Assembly (NCBI RefSeq): GCF_028640845.1
Contig: NC_080539.1
Location: 165,304,236-165,368,235 of the forward strand
DNA from: Ahaetulla prasina
Lineage: Eukaryota; Chordata; Lepidosauria; Squamata; Colubridae
Reading direction: 5' to 3'
DNA length: 64,000 bases
The notes below the pieces were generated by a model that made no database searches, was not told the origin of the DNA, and saw nothing but the letters and a program-made list of their open reading frames with translations. Shown in pieces: positions 20,609 through 31,115 of the stretch (its first letter is position 1; every line of letters begins with the position of its first letter). The translations under genes were made by a program, and so were the position numbers.

Positions 20609-20700
20609 GTTTAGACTGGATCTGGCATTTTTGGCATCCATCTATCGAGCCCATCCCATGGACCTAATATAGGCAGATATTGATGTTTGATTGTGTTATA
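20609..20700 (+). repeat. Unclassified dispersed repeat
   Basis: ATGTTTAGACTGGATCTGGC and the following 80 bases recur at 17787-17820 plus 17998-18040 and at 22158-22250. The family is not recognised. Confidence 0.6.
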
Positions 20701-20879
20701 GGTATTGTTGGAAGATGTAAGCTCTTCTGAGTAAAGCTGCCCCTTGCAATTGACTGACAGTGATTTTGTCAATGCTGATTGGGTTTTAGTGGTCTTCCAG
20801 ATGTTTTTGTATTGCACCCAAGATGCCTATTGTTGCTTCCTTTTATTGTTTTAGTTTTATTTCATGATTATTCTTTTAT

Positions 20880-21070
20880 TCCACCTCTACTCAAGGAGGT
20901 TAATATATCCAATGCTCCCTCCTATTTTCCCCACAACCACAATCCCTTGAAGTGGGTTGGGATGAGAGACAATGACCAGCCCAAAGTCATCCAGCAATTT
21001 TTGTGCCCAAGGAAGTCCTAGAATTCATCTTCTCCTGTTTTCTAGGCTAGCACCTTCACTGTGACACCAA
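20880..21070 (-). mobile_element. tRNA/CORE-type SINE fragment
   Basis: Contains CCCCACAACCACAATCCCTT, GTGGGTTGGGATGAGAGACA, AATGACCAGCCCAAAGTCAT and TTTTCTAGGCTAGCACCTTC, the complement of the SINE body seen at 39925-40175 and 59238-59425. Decayed. Confidence 0.6.
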
Positions 21071-22157
21071 TAACTTTTCTCGTTAAAAGGGTAATGTTCA
21101 TTCTGGAAAATAATTGAGGGGTTTACTGCAGTCTCTAAGCAGGAAAGTTCTGGCTCTGGCCAGGTTTGGCACATTAAGGAAAAGCAGGATTGTGCGTAAG
21201 ATGTAAACGGCAACAACTCACCACAAATTGTGACTGATAAGGAATGGCAGGTTTGCTGGAACAAGCTGGAGCAGGTGCTGGAGCCATCTGAGTAGACAGT
21301 GGAGAACGGCGCCATTGCCCACCGAGATGTGGGCTTCTCTTTTGTCTTCATAAGAATAATAATAACTTTCCTTTTCAGAATGGTTGAAGCTAAAATGTAC
21401 CGATGTATTTGAAGTATTCTTTCCCCCAGTACCTGGTTTGCTTGAATCTCAGAGAACCACAAGGTGCTTAAAATGCAGCCTTATTCAAATGCAAAGAGGG
21501 AGCAGAGCTGTCGAGTTGTGCCTTTCGCTTTGGTAGCACAAAGCCAGCTCCAGGCCAAAGGCTATTTATGGAGGCCTGAACTTTTCCAATGGCTTCTCTG
21601 TTGGCGATGCCCCCTCCCTCTTCCTCCTCCCCGTGATGCCATAGCACACACAGGCACTGGAGTGATATTTAAACTGTCTTGGTTGTAATGGGAAAACAAA
21701 GCTGCATATCATCCAATGGCAGGTGGCAAAAATAAAATGTGTACGCGCACATGAGGAATGGCTTTCTCTCTCTCTGCGCACAAATCTGCACGAGGTTGCA
21801 GAGTGACATTTTTATATTACTAGACATGCTCAGAGGTGCACCTTGCGTATTCCAAATCCTAGTTTTATACGCCCGAAGCATAGTGAATTATGCATTCACC
21901 TGCACGATACAAATGTAGGGCTGAAAACAGAACCAACCAGTTTTCTCTCCTGAATCGTTCAGATCCCAACCAGTGTATAAATATAAGGTCCCTTTCGGTG
22001 AAGTCCAAAGGCATAATTTCAGAAATGGCCTCCTAATAATTGTTCCATGCAAACAAACCCTAGTAGTCCTTAGCATTTTAAACATAGAAAACAAGCAGAG
22101 ATCTGCGGGGAGTCAGGTGGTGTATAAATTATTTATGGTTGGTTGCACAGTCAGCTG
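21071..22157. other. Intergenic sequence, nothing recognised
   Basis: No exon, RNA gene or clear repeat family is seen in this stretch. Confidence 0.5.
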
Positions 22158-22324
22158 GATGTTTAGACTGGATTTGGCACTTTTATCCACCTGTCGAGTC
22201 TTTCCCAAGAATCTGGGATAGGCAGATCTTTGATGGTGTTAAAGCATTATTATTATTATCATGATGATTAAAACTGCAATGTTGTGAAAGAAAGTCATTC
22301 TCAAGGGAGAAGCCTCTAAGCCAT

Positions 22325-22465
22325 GGGTCCCCAACCCCCAGTTCTGTGGTCCATTGAAAACTGGGCCACGCAAGCACTGTGCGAGTGTGCAAAACCAACT
22401 CCTCTCCCACTGCCATTGCCACCACCACTGTCAGTCCATGGAGCCAGAAGGTTGGGGACCACTCA
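22325..22465. mobile_element. Short hAT-like element ('gtccccaaccc')
   Basis: GGGTCCCCAACCCCCAGTTC on the left and AGAAGGTTGGGGACCACT on the right are inverse. No clear 8-bp duplication, so the class is tentative. Confidence 0.5.
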
Positions 22466-22490
22466 GTGGTGGTATTCGGCTGGTTATATC

Positions 22491-23103
22491 TGTTGTGGTC
22501 CGTCAGCAGCCTGCAGAGCTGGCAGCAGAGTCAGACAGTGAGGAGGCTGGGGAGGACCATGGGCCAGGCCTGGAGTCTGGGGAAGGCCCGGATGAGGGCT
22601 CTATGTCAGAGGCAGAGATGGGGTCAGGGCCATCTGGGAGTGATGCACAGATTCGGAGCCTCCAGAGGCAGACAGCAGAGAGCCAGAGGAACAGGAGGAG
22701 CCTGTTCCTAGTGAACACATGCAAAGAGCTGCCAGAAGGCAAGAGCAGCTAAAGCAAAAAGGATGACTCGGGAGTAAGGCCAGGAGATGATTGGCCCCTC
22801 CCATAAGGCTTAAAAGAGCAGCAAAGGCTCTTGGGCTCTTTGTAGGAAAGCAACGTTGCTACCTCTGTTTTTAGTTGGCGTCTCTTGTTTCTGAACTTCG
22901 TGGGGCTTTGCCAAGAAAAGCCTTTGGCAGGGTGCCAAAGAAGATAAAGGTTTGTGATAAGGGCCAAAGGATTTTATGAAGGATTTGGTCTAGAATTAAT
23001 TTGGACTAAGCTGGGAATTAAGTAATTCCTAACTGTTATAATAAAATAGGTTTGTTTAAGACTAAGTGTATCTTTTATGCCTAAGTGAGCCTTGGTCACA
23101 ACA
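22491..23103 (+). mobile_element. Solo LTR
   Basis: 613 bp, beginning TGTTGTGGTCCGTCAG and ending CTTGGTCACAACA, so TG...CA with matching short inverted ends (TGTTGTG/CACAACA). A perfect 5-bp duplication ATATC flanks it (22486-22490, 23104-23108). It has a TTAAAAG promoter-like box near 22810 and an ATAATAAAATAGG poly(A)-like region. It has no internal retroviral genes. The open frames inside the LTR are not functional genes. Confidence 0.9.
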
Positions 23104-23149
23104 ATATCCGGTTCGGATGAACCGGTAGCGGTGGTGGTGGTGGGAGGCT

Positions 23150-23492
23150 CTGCGTTAAGTGAGCTTTGCCCCATTTTACAACCTTTCTTGCCACAGTTGT
23201 TAAATGAATCCCTGCAATTGATAAGTTAGTAACCCGGCTGTTAAGTGAATCTGGCTTCCCCATTGATTTTGCTTGTTAAAAGGTTGCAAAAGGGAATCAC
23301 ATGACCCTGGGACACAGCAATAGTCATGAGTATGAATCAGTTGCCAAGCATCGGAATTTTGATCACATGATCACATGCTACAAAGGTCATAAGTGTGAAA
23401 AATGGTCATAAGTTCTTTTTTTCAATGCTGTTGTAATTTTGAACGACAGCCAGTAAATGAACTGTTGTAAATTGAAGGCTAACTGTACTGAA
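23150..23492. mobile_element. Mariner-like 'tagtcctcgacttac' element, 5'-truncated
   Basis: Contains GCGTTAAGTGAGCTTTGCCC, CCATTTTACAACCTTTC and GAATTTTGATCACATGATCA, ending with a decayed AAATTGAAGGCTAACTGTAC. The left end is missing. Confidence 0.7.
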
Positions 23493-23726
23493 TTAGGGAG
23501 GTGTTTGAGCCATTTCTGAATGTTATCTTTCCATTCTGGACTCAAAAAAATGCTTCCACCCATTTTCACCTAGGCAGCAGCAGATCATCTTCCTTACGTC
23601 CTGCAAAACATGTTCAGAGTCGCTCAATTCAGATTTCCTTTGCTTTCTGGAAGCTAGAATTGTTCTGGAAGCTAGAACTGCTGGTCAAGCAGTTTCCAAA
23701 AACACCATCTCCTTCCTCCTTCCAAT

Positions 23727-24110
23727 AGCAATAGCACTTAGACTTATATACCGCTTCACAGTGCTTTTACAGCCAGTGGTGGGATTCAAGTAATTTAACA
23801 ACCGGTTCTCTGCCCTAATGATTTCTTCCAACAACTAGCTTGCCAAACTGCTCAGAAAGTTAACAACCGATTCTCCTGAAGTGGTGTGAACTGGCTGAAT
23901 CCCACCACTGTTTACAGTCCTTTCTAAGCAGTTTACAGAGTCAGCGTATTGCCCCCAACAATCTGGGTCCTTATTTTACCCACCTGGGAAAGATGGAAGG
24001 CTGAGTCAACCTTGAGCCTGGTGAGATTCGAACTGCCAAATTGCAGTCAGCCGGCAGTCAGCAGAAGTAGCCTGCAGTACTGCAATCTAACCACTGCTCC
24101 ACCGTGGCTC
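23727..24110 (-). mobile_element. tRNA-derived SINE with hAT insertion
   Basis: On the - strand: GAGCCACGGTGGAGCAGTGG (A-box region), then GGCAGTTCGAATCTCACC (B-box), then the body and an AATAGCAATAGC-type end (plus-strand GCAATAGCACTTAGACTTAT). A 137-bp hAT-like element (23774-23910) is nested in it. Confidence 0.8.
23774..23910. mobile_element. Non-autonomous hAT-like element ('cagtggtggg' type)
   Basis: CAGTGGTGGGATTCAAGTAA and GGCTGAATCCCACCACTG are inverse. Flanks TTTACAGC (23766-23773) and TTTACAGT (23911-23918) match 7/8. Confidence 0.85.
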
Positions 24111-24473
24111 AGTGCCACGTTAGCAATAAATACGGCGCAATAAAAACCAAGAGCAATCTTACTAGATTTTAAACCAATTTTAAACCGATGACAGCCCACA
24201 TTTAAAATCACAACAGCCGCATCGTGATCTCCCTGGGAACGTATTGGGGATCCGGGGCTCATTGATTATGCAGGGGTTATTCCAAGTGGAAAAGGTCCTG
24301 TTTATAACATCATCTCTTTTGCTGATGTTCCCTGGCTCACAATCCCTCTGAGCTCACTCAGGAGGTGTTCTATCAAAAACTGGGTCACTGCAGTCATTTA
24401 CGAGCATCATCAAGCATGAATCTCTCTTTTTATTGCGGTTTTTCTATCAGGTTTGCTGCTTGCAAGCCTCACA
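24111..24473. other. Intergenic sequence, nothing recognised
   Basis: Unique sequence up to the L2 tail. Confidence 0.5.
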
Positions 24474-27400
24474 TTTTTATTTATTTATTTATTTATTTAT
24501 TTTATTTGATTTTTATACCGCCCTTCTCCCGAAGGACTCAGGGCGGTGTACAGGCATAATAAAACCGACAATACAATATACAAATTTAAAATACGATTTA
24601 AAAAACTTATTTTAAATTAGCCCAATAATTAAAATTTACCATACTAAGAAAACCCCGTTTAAAATTAATGAATTTAAACATTAAAATCCCAATTTAAGCC
24701 AGCCCTGCTGGATAAAAGATGAGTCTTGAGTTCATGACGAAATGTCCAAGGTCGGGTATTTGGCGAAACCCGGGAAGTTCGTTCCAGAGTGTGGGAGCCC
24801 CCACAGAGAAGGCCCTTCCTGGGGCCGCCAGCCGACATTGTTTGGCGGACGGCACCCTGAGAAGTCCCTCTCTATGGGAGCGTACGGGTCGGTGGGAGGC
24901 GTGTGGTAACAGCAGGCGGTCCCGTAAGTACCCAGGTCCTAAGCCATGGAGCGATTTAAAGGTCATAACCAATACCTTTAAGTGCACCCGAAGGCCACAG
25001 GTAGCCAGTGCAGTCTGCGAGGAGCGGTGTTACATGGGAGCTACGCGTAGCTCCCTCTATAACCCGCGCAGCTGCATTCTGGACTAACTGAAGCCTCCGA
25101 GCGCACTTCAAGGGGAGCCCCATGTAGAGAGCATTACAGTAATCCAAGCGAGAGGTAACGAGCGCATGAGTGACTGTGCATAAGGCATCCCGATCAAGGA
25201 AGGGGCGCAACTGCCGAACCAGGCGAACCTGGTGGAAGGCCCTCCTGGAGACGGCCGTCAAATGGTCTTCAAACGACAGCCGATCATCCAGGAGGACACC
25301 CAAGTTGCGCACCCTATCCTTTGGGGCCAATAACTCGCCTCCAACAGCCAGCCGCGGCTGCAGCTGACTGAATCGGGGTGCCGGCATCCACAGCCACTCC
25401 GTCTTGGAGGGATTAAGCTTGAGCCTGTTTCTCCCCATCCAGACCCGTACAGCTTCCAAACACCGGGACAGCACTTCGACAACTTCATTGGGGTGGTCTG
25501 GGGTGGAAAAGTACAGCTGAGTGTCGTCAGCGTACTGCTGGTATCTCACCCCAAAACCACTGATGATCTCACCCAACGGCTTCATGTAGATGTTGAACAG
25601 CAGGGGCGAGAGAATCGACCCCTGTGGGACCCCACAAGTGAGGCCCTCGCGGTCGACCTCTGCCCCCCTGTCAACACCGCTCATGCATCGTCAGAGAGAT
25701 AGGAGGAGAACCACCGATATACGGTGCCTCCCACTCCCAATCCCCCCAACCGGCGCAGCAGGATACCATGATCGATGGTATCGAACGCCGCTGAGAGGTC
25801 TAATAGGACCAGGGCAGAGGAATATCCCCTGTCCCTGGCCCTCCAGAGATCATCCACCAATGCGACCAAAGCTGTCTCCGTGCTGTATCCGGGTCGGAAG
25901 CCGGACTGGAACGGGTCTAGATAGACATCTTCATCCAGGTGTTGGGGCAGCTGTCGCGCCACGGCACTCTCTACAACCTTCGCAACAAAGCGAAGGTTGG
26001 AGACTGGACGATAATTACCCAAAATAGCTGGGTCCAAAGAGGGCTTCTTAAGGAGGGGTCTCACCACCGCCTCTTTCAAGGCGGCAGGGAAAACCCCATC
26101 CAACAAAGAAGCGTTGATAATCCTCTGGAGCCAGCCTCGTGTCACCGCCTGAGTGGCCAGTACCAGCCAGGAAGGACACGGGTCCAGTAAACATGTCGTG
26201 CCGTGAAGCCTCCCCAACAGCCTGTCCACGTCCTCGGGAGCCACAGGGTCAAACTCATCCCAAATGTGCTCAACAAGACGTGCCTCCTCTCCCTCGCTTG
26301 GATCATCCCAAATTCGGTCCAGACCGTCCCTCAGCTGAGCGATTTTATCGTATAGATAACCACTAAACTCCTCGGCTCGTCCCTGCAAAGGGTCATCCCG
26401 CACCTCCTGATGTAGGAGAGAGCGGGTCACCTGAAACAGGGCGGCCGGGCGGTTATCTGCCGACGCAATGAGGGTGGAGGCGTAGGAGCGCCTCGCTTCC
26501 CTCATTGCCACTAGGTAGGTCCTAGAATAGGTCCTAACTAGTGTCCGATCAGCCGGAGCGACTGGACCTCCAGGTGCTCTCTAGGCGTCTTCTCCGGCGT
26601 TTCATCTCCCTCAGCCCTCGGAGAACCAAGGGGCCGGACGAGATCTACGCCGGGTCAGAGGCCGCAAAGGCGCGACACGGTCCAGGGCCCCGGCCGTGGC
26701 CCGCTCCCAGGCCACGACCAGTTCCTCAGTCGTGCCGTGGGCCAGATCCTCAGGGAATGGCCCAAGCTCCGTCTGGAACCTCTCAGGGTCCATCAGGCGC
26801 CTGGGGCGGAACCACCGTATAGGTTCCGTCTCCCTGCGGTGGTGAATGGCGGGTCGGAAGTGTAGGCGGAGGAGAAATGATCCGACCATGACATTGGTTC
26901 TGTTACTAAATCGTCTAATACCAGATCATTTAACCACTGTCCAGAGATATAAATCAGATCCAGCATGCCTCCCCCCATGTGCGTAGGGCCATCATTTACT
27001 CGAATCAGGTCCAAGGCCGTCATGGAAGCCTGGAACTCCCGAGCTGCCGTCGATGCCAAGCCAACTGATGGCAAGTTGAAATCCCCCATGACTATAAGTC
27101 TGGGGGTCTCAACCGCCACAGCAGCGAGTACCTCCAACAGCTCGGGCAGGGCTGTGGTCACGCAGCAAGGAGCCAGGTACGCGATCAACAAGCCCAACTG
27201 ATTCCTATGGCCCCACCTCACATAGAGGGATTCACAGCCGGCAATCTGAGGAACAGTGGCCTCCCTCGGCTCTAGATCTTCCTTAATAACAACCGCCACC
27301 CCCCCACCCCTACCTTGGGCCCTCGGCTGATGAAATGCTCGGAAACCTGGAGGGCACAACTCAACAAGGGGCACCCCCCCCTCCGGGCCCAACCAGGTCT

Positions 27401-28110
27401 CCGTAATGCCCATAAGGTCCGGACTCCCCTGAATAAGATCACAGATCAGGGAGCTTTATTAACCACGGACCGGCATTACATAACATCAACCGAAGATCCA
27501 AGCTCTGAGGATCATGGCCTCCTGAGGAACGGGTAGGAACTGAGGGCCGGAGCACGTGATCGCCTTCAGACATCGAACACGTGCTCCCAGGTCTCGATCG
27601 GCCCCCCCTCCGCCATATCTGCCTCTCCCACTAACCACACAGATGGAACCACAATTGTCACCTGGAACATCACCTCCCCGAACCTTCGGACCTAATAACA
27701 CTCCGCAAACATGCGCAGTGACTGGCCCCACCCTCGACGGGCTACCCCCAGCTCCCGCCCTTTCCCTCCCCCCCTTAAAATTTCCCTTAAAATCCCCCAA
27801 TAAAAAACGACTAAAAGAGTTCATTAAAATCCCTAAGCCTCCTAGATTTCGCATGCCATCTCTCGGGGTTCCAAAACCCGTCCTCAAGATGTGCCCTCGA
27901 TAATGTGGAGGGCCAGACCTGCGAGAGAGGGGAGTCTCGCAGGGCAAGAAGGTCCGCGGTTGAAAATCTTCGCATAGGTAAATAAAAATACAAATACAAA
28001 ACGGTCAGCAGTCCATCCAGGCCGGTGAAAATGTCAAGGTGTTATTGTAGCGCGGTTATTATAGCAAGGTTAGGCTCCCTGGCTGGCGAGATGAACCGTG
28101 GACTTCCAGG
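24474..28110 (-). mobile_element. Near-full-length L2-like LINE (decayed)
   Basis: Read on the - strand from about 28110. The start encodes 'MRRFSTADLLALRDSPLS' (27811-27999). The endonuclease domain lies at 26793-27413: MGITETWLGPEGG, GRGGGVAVVIKEDLE and VMGDFNLPSVG, with the DFN motif of the AP-endonuclease fold. The reverse transcriptase spans 25681-26511 and 24956-25684: [70 protein letters not shown], and the catalytic YADD at about 25527-25538 (YQQYADDTQLYFS). The 3' tail on the left has the CCGCCCT/AGGGCGG hairpin and an ATTT repeat. Frames are broken, so it is not active. Clade L2 is inferred from RT style. Confidence 0.9.
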
Positions 28111-28394
28111 GCTCCATGGGGCCGTTATTCTGTCCCCAAACCCAAACGGTCTCACTTGCCCCAGGTACAGATGACTAGCCATTCTCCGTCAAGTCAGTTT
28201 TTCAGATTCCTTTTCTGCTTGGCAGTCCTGCTTTATGCCGTAAAAATGATGGGGCCCCTTAGCTGCAGAAAGCGGGCATACGCAGCTGAGATATGAATAT
28301 CTTCCCCTGCACGATAGACTCGTCGTATAGGACTCACATAGACTTCTTGGCATTAGACAGATCCTTCTTTCATCCTGCCATGTCAAAAAGATCA
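28111..28394. other. Intergenic sequence, nothing recognised
   Basis: May include the extreme 5' end of the L2-like LINE. No other feature is seen. Confidence 0.4.
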
Positions 28395-28530
28395 TAACTT
28401 CGCTACCAGTTTGGGATTGTGAGTGTGCGCGCCTCTTCTGCGCATGCACAGAGGGTCAAAAACCGGACATAATGATGTCCTGGCGGGTGGGTGGAGCCTC
28501 CCACCGGCGGTGCTACCAGTTTGGGTGAGC
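28395..28530. repeat. Dispersed hAT-like repeat fragment
   Basis: GCTACCAGTTTGGGATTGTG on the left and GGTGCTACCAGTTTGGGTGA on the right, with TTCTGCGCATGCACAGAGGG between; resembles 17825-17997 and 48613-48792. No proven ends. Confidence 0.5.
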
Positions 28531-28859
28531 TGGATAGATCTGGCTAGATTTGAGCACGATCCCCAAACAGGGCATACTGACTCCAAAATTAAACATTTCC
28601 TTGATCGATCAGCAACAGTATCGACACGTTTTATTGCATATTCCTCATGAAACCAGTCTTGTTAGAATGATAGTTACATTAAGAGTCCGTTATAGGAATA
28701 TGCCTTAGGAGGTGGCAATATACAGCCCACTGACTCATCTCAGGAACTTAGAAAAAGTTAAGGTTGATTTGTACTTGATGGGTGACAAACTTCTCTAGCA
28801 AATTGTCCCAAAGGTGCTTTTTCAGGAGGCAACTGGACTTTCTTGTTTTTTCTTTTGAA

Positions 28860-28893
28860 GACGTTTCGCTTCTTATCCAAGAAGCTTCTTCAG
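28860..28893 (-). ncRNA. Hammerhead-like motif, left arm (third locus)
   Basis: On the - strand: CTGAAGA, A, GCTTCT, loop TGGATA, AGAAGC, GAAAC, GTC. Perfect six-base stem II and intact GAAA and GTC. Confidence 0.5.
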
Positions 28894-29233
28894 CTCTGAC
28901 TGGATGCTGAGGAATGGAAGGATTTATATTCCTTGCAGACAGCTGGTCATTTGCATCCTTTTAGAGGGTCATTGAGGCCATTTGGAGGTTTATCTGTGTC
29001 CTCAGGGTCACCTGAGCTCCTGGTTCCTGTAGTCTGCAACTTTTCCTCTGGAAATCCATTCCTACTCCCACACCATTCAACGGGTGTTCATCCCAAAATT
29101 GTATGGCTAAAAGTCTGTAGAGATTCTCAGTCATCCAGGTCATGGTTGTCCCAAAGGTGCTTTTTTTTCAGGAGGCAACTCGACTTTTCTGGTTATAATA
29201 TAAATCCTTCCATTCCCCACTATCCTATCAGAG

Positions 29234-29267
29234 CTGAAGAGGCTTCTTGGATGAGAAGCGAAACGTC
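29234..29267 (+). ncRNA. Hammerhead-like motif, right arm (third locus)
   Basis: CTGAAGA, G, GCTTCT, loop TGGATG, AGAAGC, GAAAC, GTC. Identical length (34) and layout to 9832-9865, but stem II is GCTTCT/AGAAGC in place of GACGAA/TTCGTC. Possible stem I of three pairs (GAG before, TTC after, with one G-T wobble). Confidence 0.5.
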
Positions 29268-29453
29268 TTCAAAAGAAAAAACAAGAAAGTCCAGTTGCCT
29301 CCTGAAGAAAGCACCTTTGGGATAACCATGACCTGGATGACTGGGAATCTCTACCGACTTGTAGGACAAATGCATTCCAGAAGGAAGCAGTAGAAAATGC
29401 TGTTTGTCCTGCTGTCAAGAAAAAGGCAAGATTGTAATAATTAAGAATCAAGC

Positions 29454-29743
29454 TGTTATGTCCTCGGGGATACGACCCGAGGAAAGCATGCCTGTTGCTA
29501 GCCGCCACTGATTGGTTGAGGCGTGGCTAGCTAAAGGAGCGGGAGACAGGGTTTGTTCTGATTGGTTCCCCGATGTGACAGCTAGTTTTTGTTAAGCAGC
29601 TGTCACACGAAGGGAGTAGTTGTTCTGTCAGGATTTCTCTAAGTTCGTTCGTTGCAGTTGTTGTTGTTATGAACTTTCATCAATAAATAAGTTATTGCTG
29701 ACCAAGCCTCAGACCCCTACTTGGTTGTTCTAAGTACAGAGCA
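29454..29743 (+). mobile_element. Solo LTR
   Basis: 290 bp, TGTTATGTCCTCGGGG to CTAAGTACAGAGCA, flanked by a perfect CAAGC duplication (29449-29453, 29744-29748). It has an AATAAATAAG poly(A)-like signal near 29685 and no internal genes. Confidence 0.85.
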
Positions 29744-29754
29744 CAAGCTGTACT

Positions 29755-29825
29755 GAGCAAAGCTGGCTGAGGAATTCTGGGAGTTGAAGTCCACAAGTCT
29801 TAAAGTTACTAAGGTTGGAGAACCC
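29755..29825 (-). repeat. Single arm of the 'caaccttggcaac' element
   Basis: GGCTGAGGAATTCTGGGAGT, TGAAGTCCACAAGTCTTAAA and AAGGTTGGAGAACCCTGG match one arm of 12514-12649. Confidence 0.75.
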
Positions 29826-30120
29826 TGGCCTAGAAAAACTTGCCATGGCCAACTCACCATGGCCAATTCATTTGGACAATTCCCCATGGGACAACTCAAT
29901 GCTGTATTAATCGTTTCATTTACTTACTTGTATTATTGGTGGCCACGTTTTTGTCAAAATTATTGTAATTTTTGTATTTCTGGATTGACTTTCTTTATTT
30001 TATTATTATTGGCTACGGTTCCGTTGAAATTAATTTAATGTTTGAATTTGTCCGGCGAGTTGTCCCGCTGTGAGTTGGCCACAGTGAGTTGTCCTGTGGT
30101 GAGTTGATCGCGGTGAGAAT
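29826..30120. repeat. Repeat with short inverted 'gg-caactcac' units at both ends
   Basis: Left: GGCCAACTCACCATGGCCAA and CCATGGGACAACTCA. Right: GAGTTGTCCCGCTGTGAGTT and GAGTTGTCCTGTGGTGAGTT. The units are inverse across the element. The centre is AT-rich. Family not known to me. Confidence 0.55.
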
Positions 30121-30448
30121 GTTCTCAGTTATCACAACAGCAGAGACTTTTTGAATGTGACTGTCTGAAACCATCTCCCTAGTGAAAGAAATACCCACCA
30201 ATTTTTAGGAAGCAGAGGAGGTGTGTGTGTCCCAGGCCGAAAAGCTTTTACTTTATTTTATTTTGGCAGTTTAACCAAGGTTATGGTCGTTGTGTCAAAT
30301 AATGGCCACAACCCACTGTTCCACTTTTAAACTCTGAAATCAACGGAAGGGAGTCAGATCCTTGGAGTAGACTTGGTGTGGAGTGAACTGTAGTGTCAGG
30401 ACTGTAGAAGAGAATTGAACTCACCTTCCCTTTCTTCTCACATGCTCT

Positions 30449-31115
30449 GAAGTCACCAACCTTTCGGAGCTCAGGGACCACTAAATTCATAATTTTAAAT
30501 CCCACGGATCACTAATATGATCTGCCTAATGACCGGCTGGGTGGGCGTGGATAGGTGGTCATGTAACTGGGTGGGCACGGTCAATTTGATGTCACTCTTG
30601 TCAAGGGGCGCCTCCCCGCCCCCTCCTCACCCCTCCCCTCACAGCCACTCCTCGCCTTCCCGCCTAGGCTCCTTAGGGCCCCAACAGGAAGCAGTTTTTG
30701 GAGCTAAGCAGCCACCACGAGAAAGAATTAGCAAAATAGCTGGCTCAGTTCAAATAGGATCTGGCCGAAAAGGAGGCTCAGCAGAAGCACCTCAATGAGG
30801 GCTACGAGCATAGGCTTTCCAAGCAGAAGGAAGACCTGCGGAAGTGCAAGGCCAGGTACCAGTGCCTGGAGGATCAGCTGGCTTAGATGATCAGCCAGTT
30901 CCAGGCCATGAGGCAGTCCCACTGGAACAAGGCCCTCTGGCTCTCTGCAGCAACACAAATGTTCATTGCACGTATCTGACCCAGGGGCTGTAGTTTGAGG
31001 AACCCTGATTTAGTGCAATATAAAAAATGCAGATAATTTTTTTGCGGACCACCAAGATTTTCTTGCCGACTACCAGTGGTCCATGGACCACCTGTTGGTG
31101 ACCGCTGGTCTGGAT
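30449..31115. mobile_element. hAT-like element carrying a gene-derived segment
   Basis: Left end: ACCAACCTTTCGGAGCTCAG and GGACCACTAAATTCATAATT. Right end: GCGGACCACCAAGATTTTCT, GGTCCATGGACCACC, TGTTGGTGACCGCTG; these are inverse. A second hAT end is nested (CAACACAAATGTTCATTGCA to TGTAGTTTGAGGAACCCTG, 30950-31010), which also occurs inverted at 40285-40360. Between 30686 and 30951 is a decayed coiled-coil coding segment. Confidence 0.6.
30686..30951 (+). pseudogene. Coiled-coil protein fragment, three stops, source gene unknown
   Basis: One frame reads RKQFLELSSHHEKELAK, stop, LAQFK, stop, then DLAEKEAQQKHLNEGYEHRL and SKQKEDLRKCKARYQCLEDQ, LA, stop, MISQFQAMRQSHWNKALW. Three TAG stops (30737, 30755, 30884) break an otherwise continuous, charged heptad-like helix; no frameshift is needed. 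No intron interrupts it, so it came from one exon or a cDNA. It sits within a hAT-like element, which suggests capture. I do not recognise the parent gene. Confidence 0.6.

Larger units (their letters stand above)
28803..29345. repeat. Inverted repeat with hammerhead-like motifs (third locus)
   Basis: The left arm (TGTCCCAAAGGTGCTTTTTC, GGCAACTGGACTTTCTTG, GAAGACGTTTCGCTTCTTAT) is inverse to the right arm (AGAGGCTTCTTGGATGAGAA, AGAAAGTCCAGTTGCCTCCT, GAAAGCACCTTTGGGATAAC). Between them is about 300 bp of single sequence plus an extra partial left-arm copy (29108-29195). The frame SWMRSETSSKEKTRKSSCLL is readable. Likely a Penelope-like pair, by inference. Confidence 0.8.

Noticed and set aside
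24719..25087. + strand frames across the L2-like LINE
   Set aside because: Shadow frames of the antisense reverse transcriptase.
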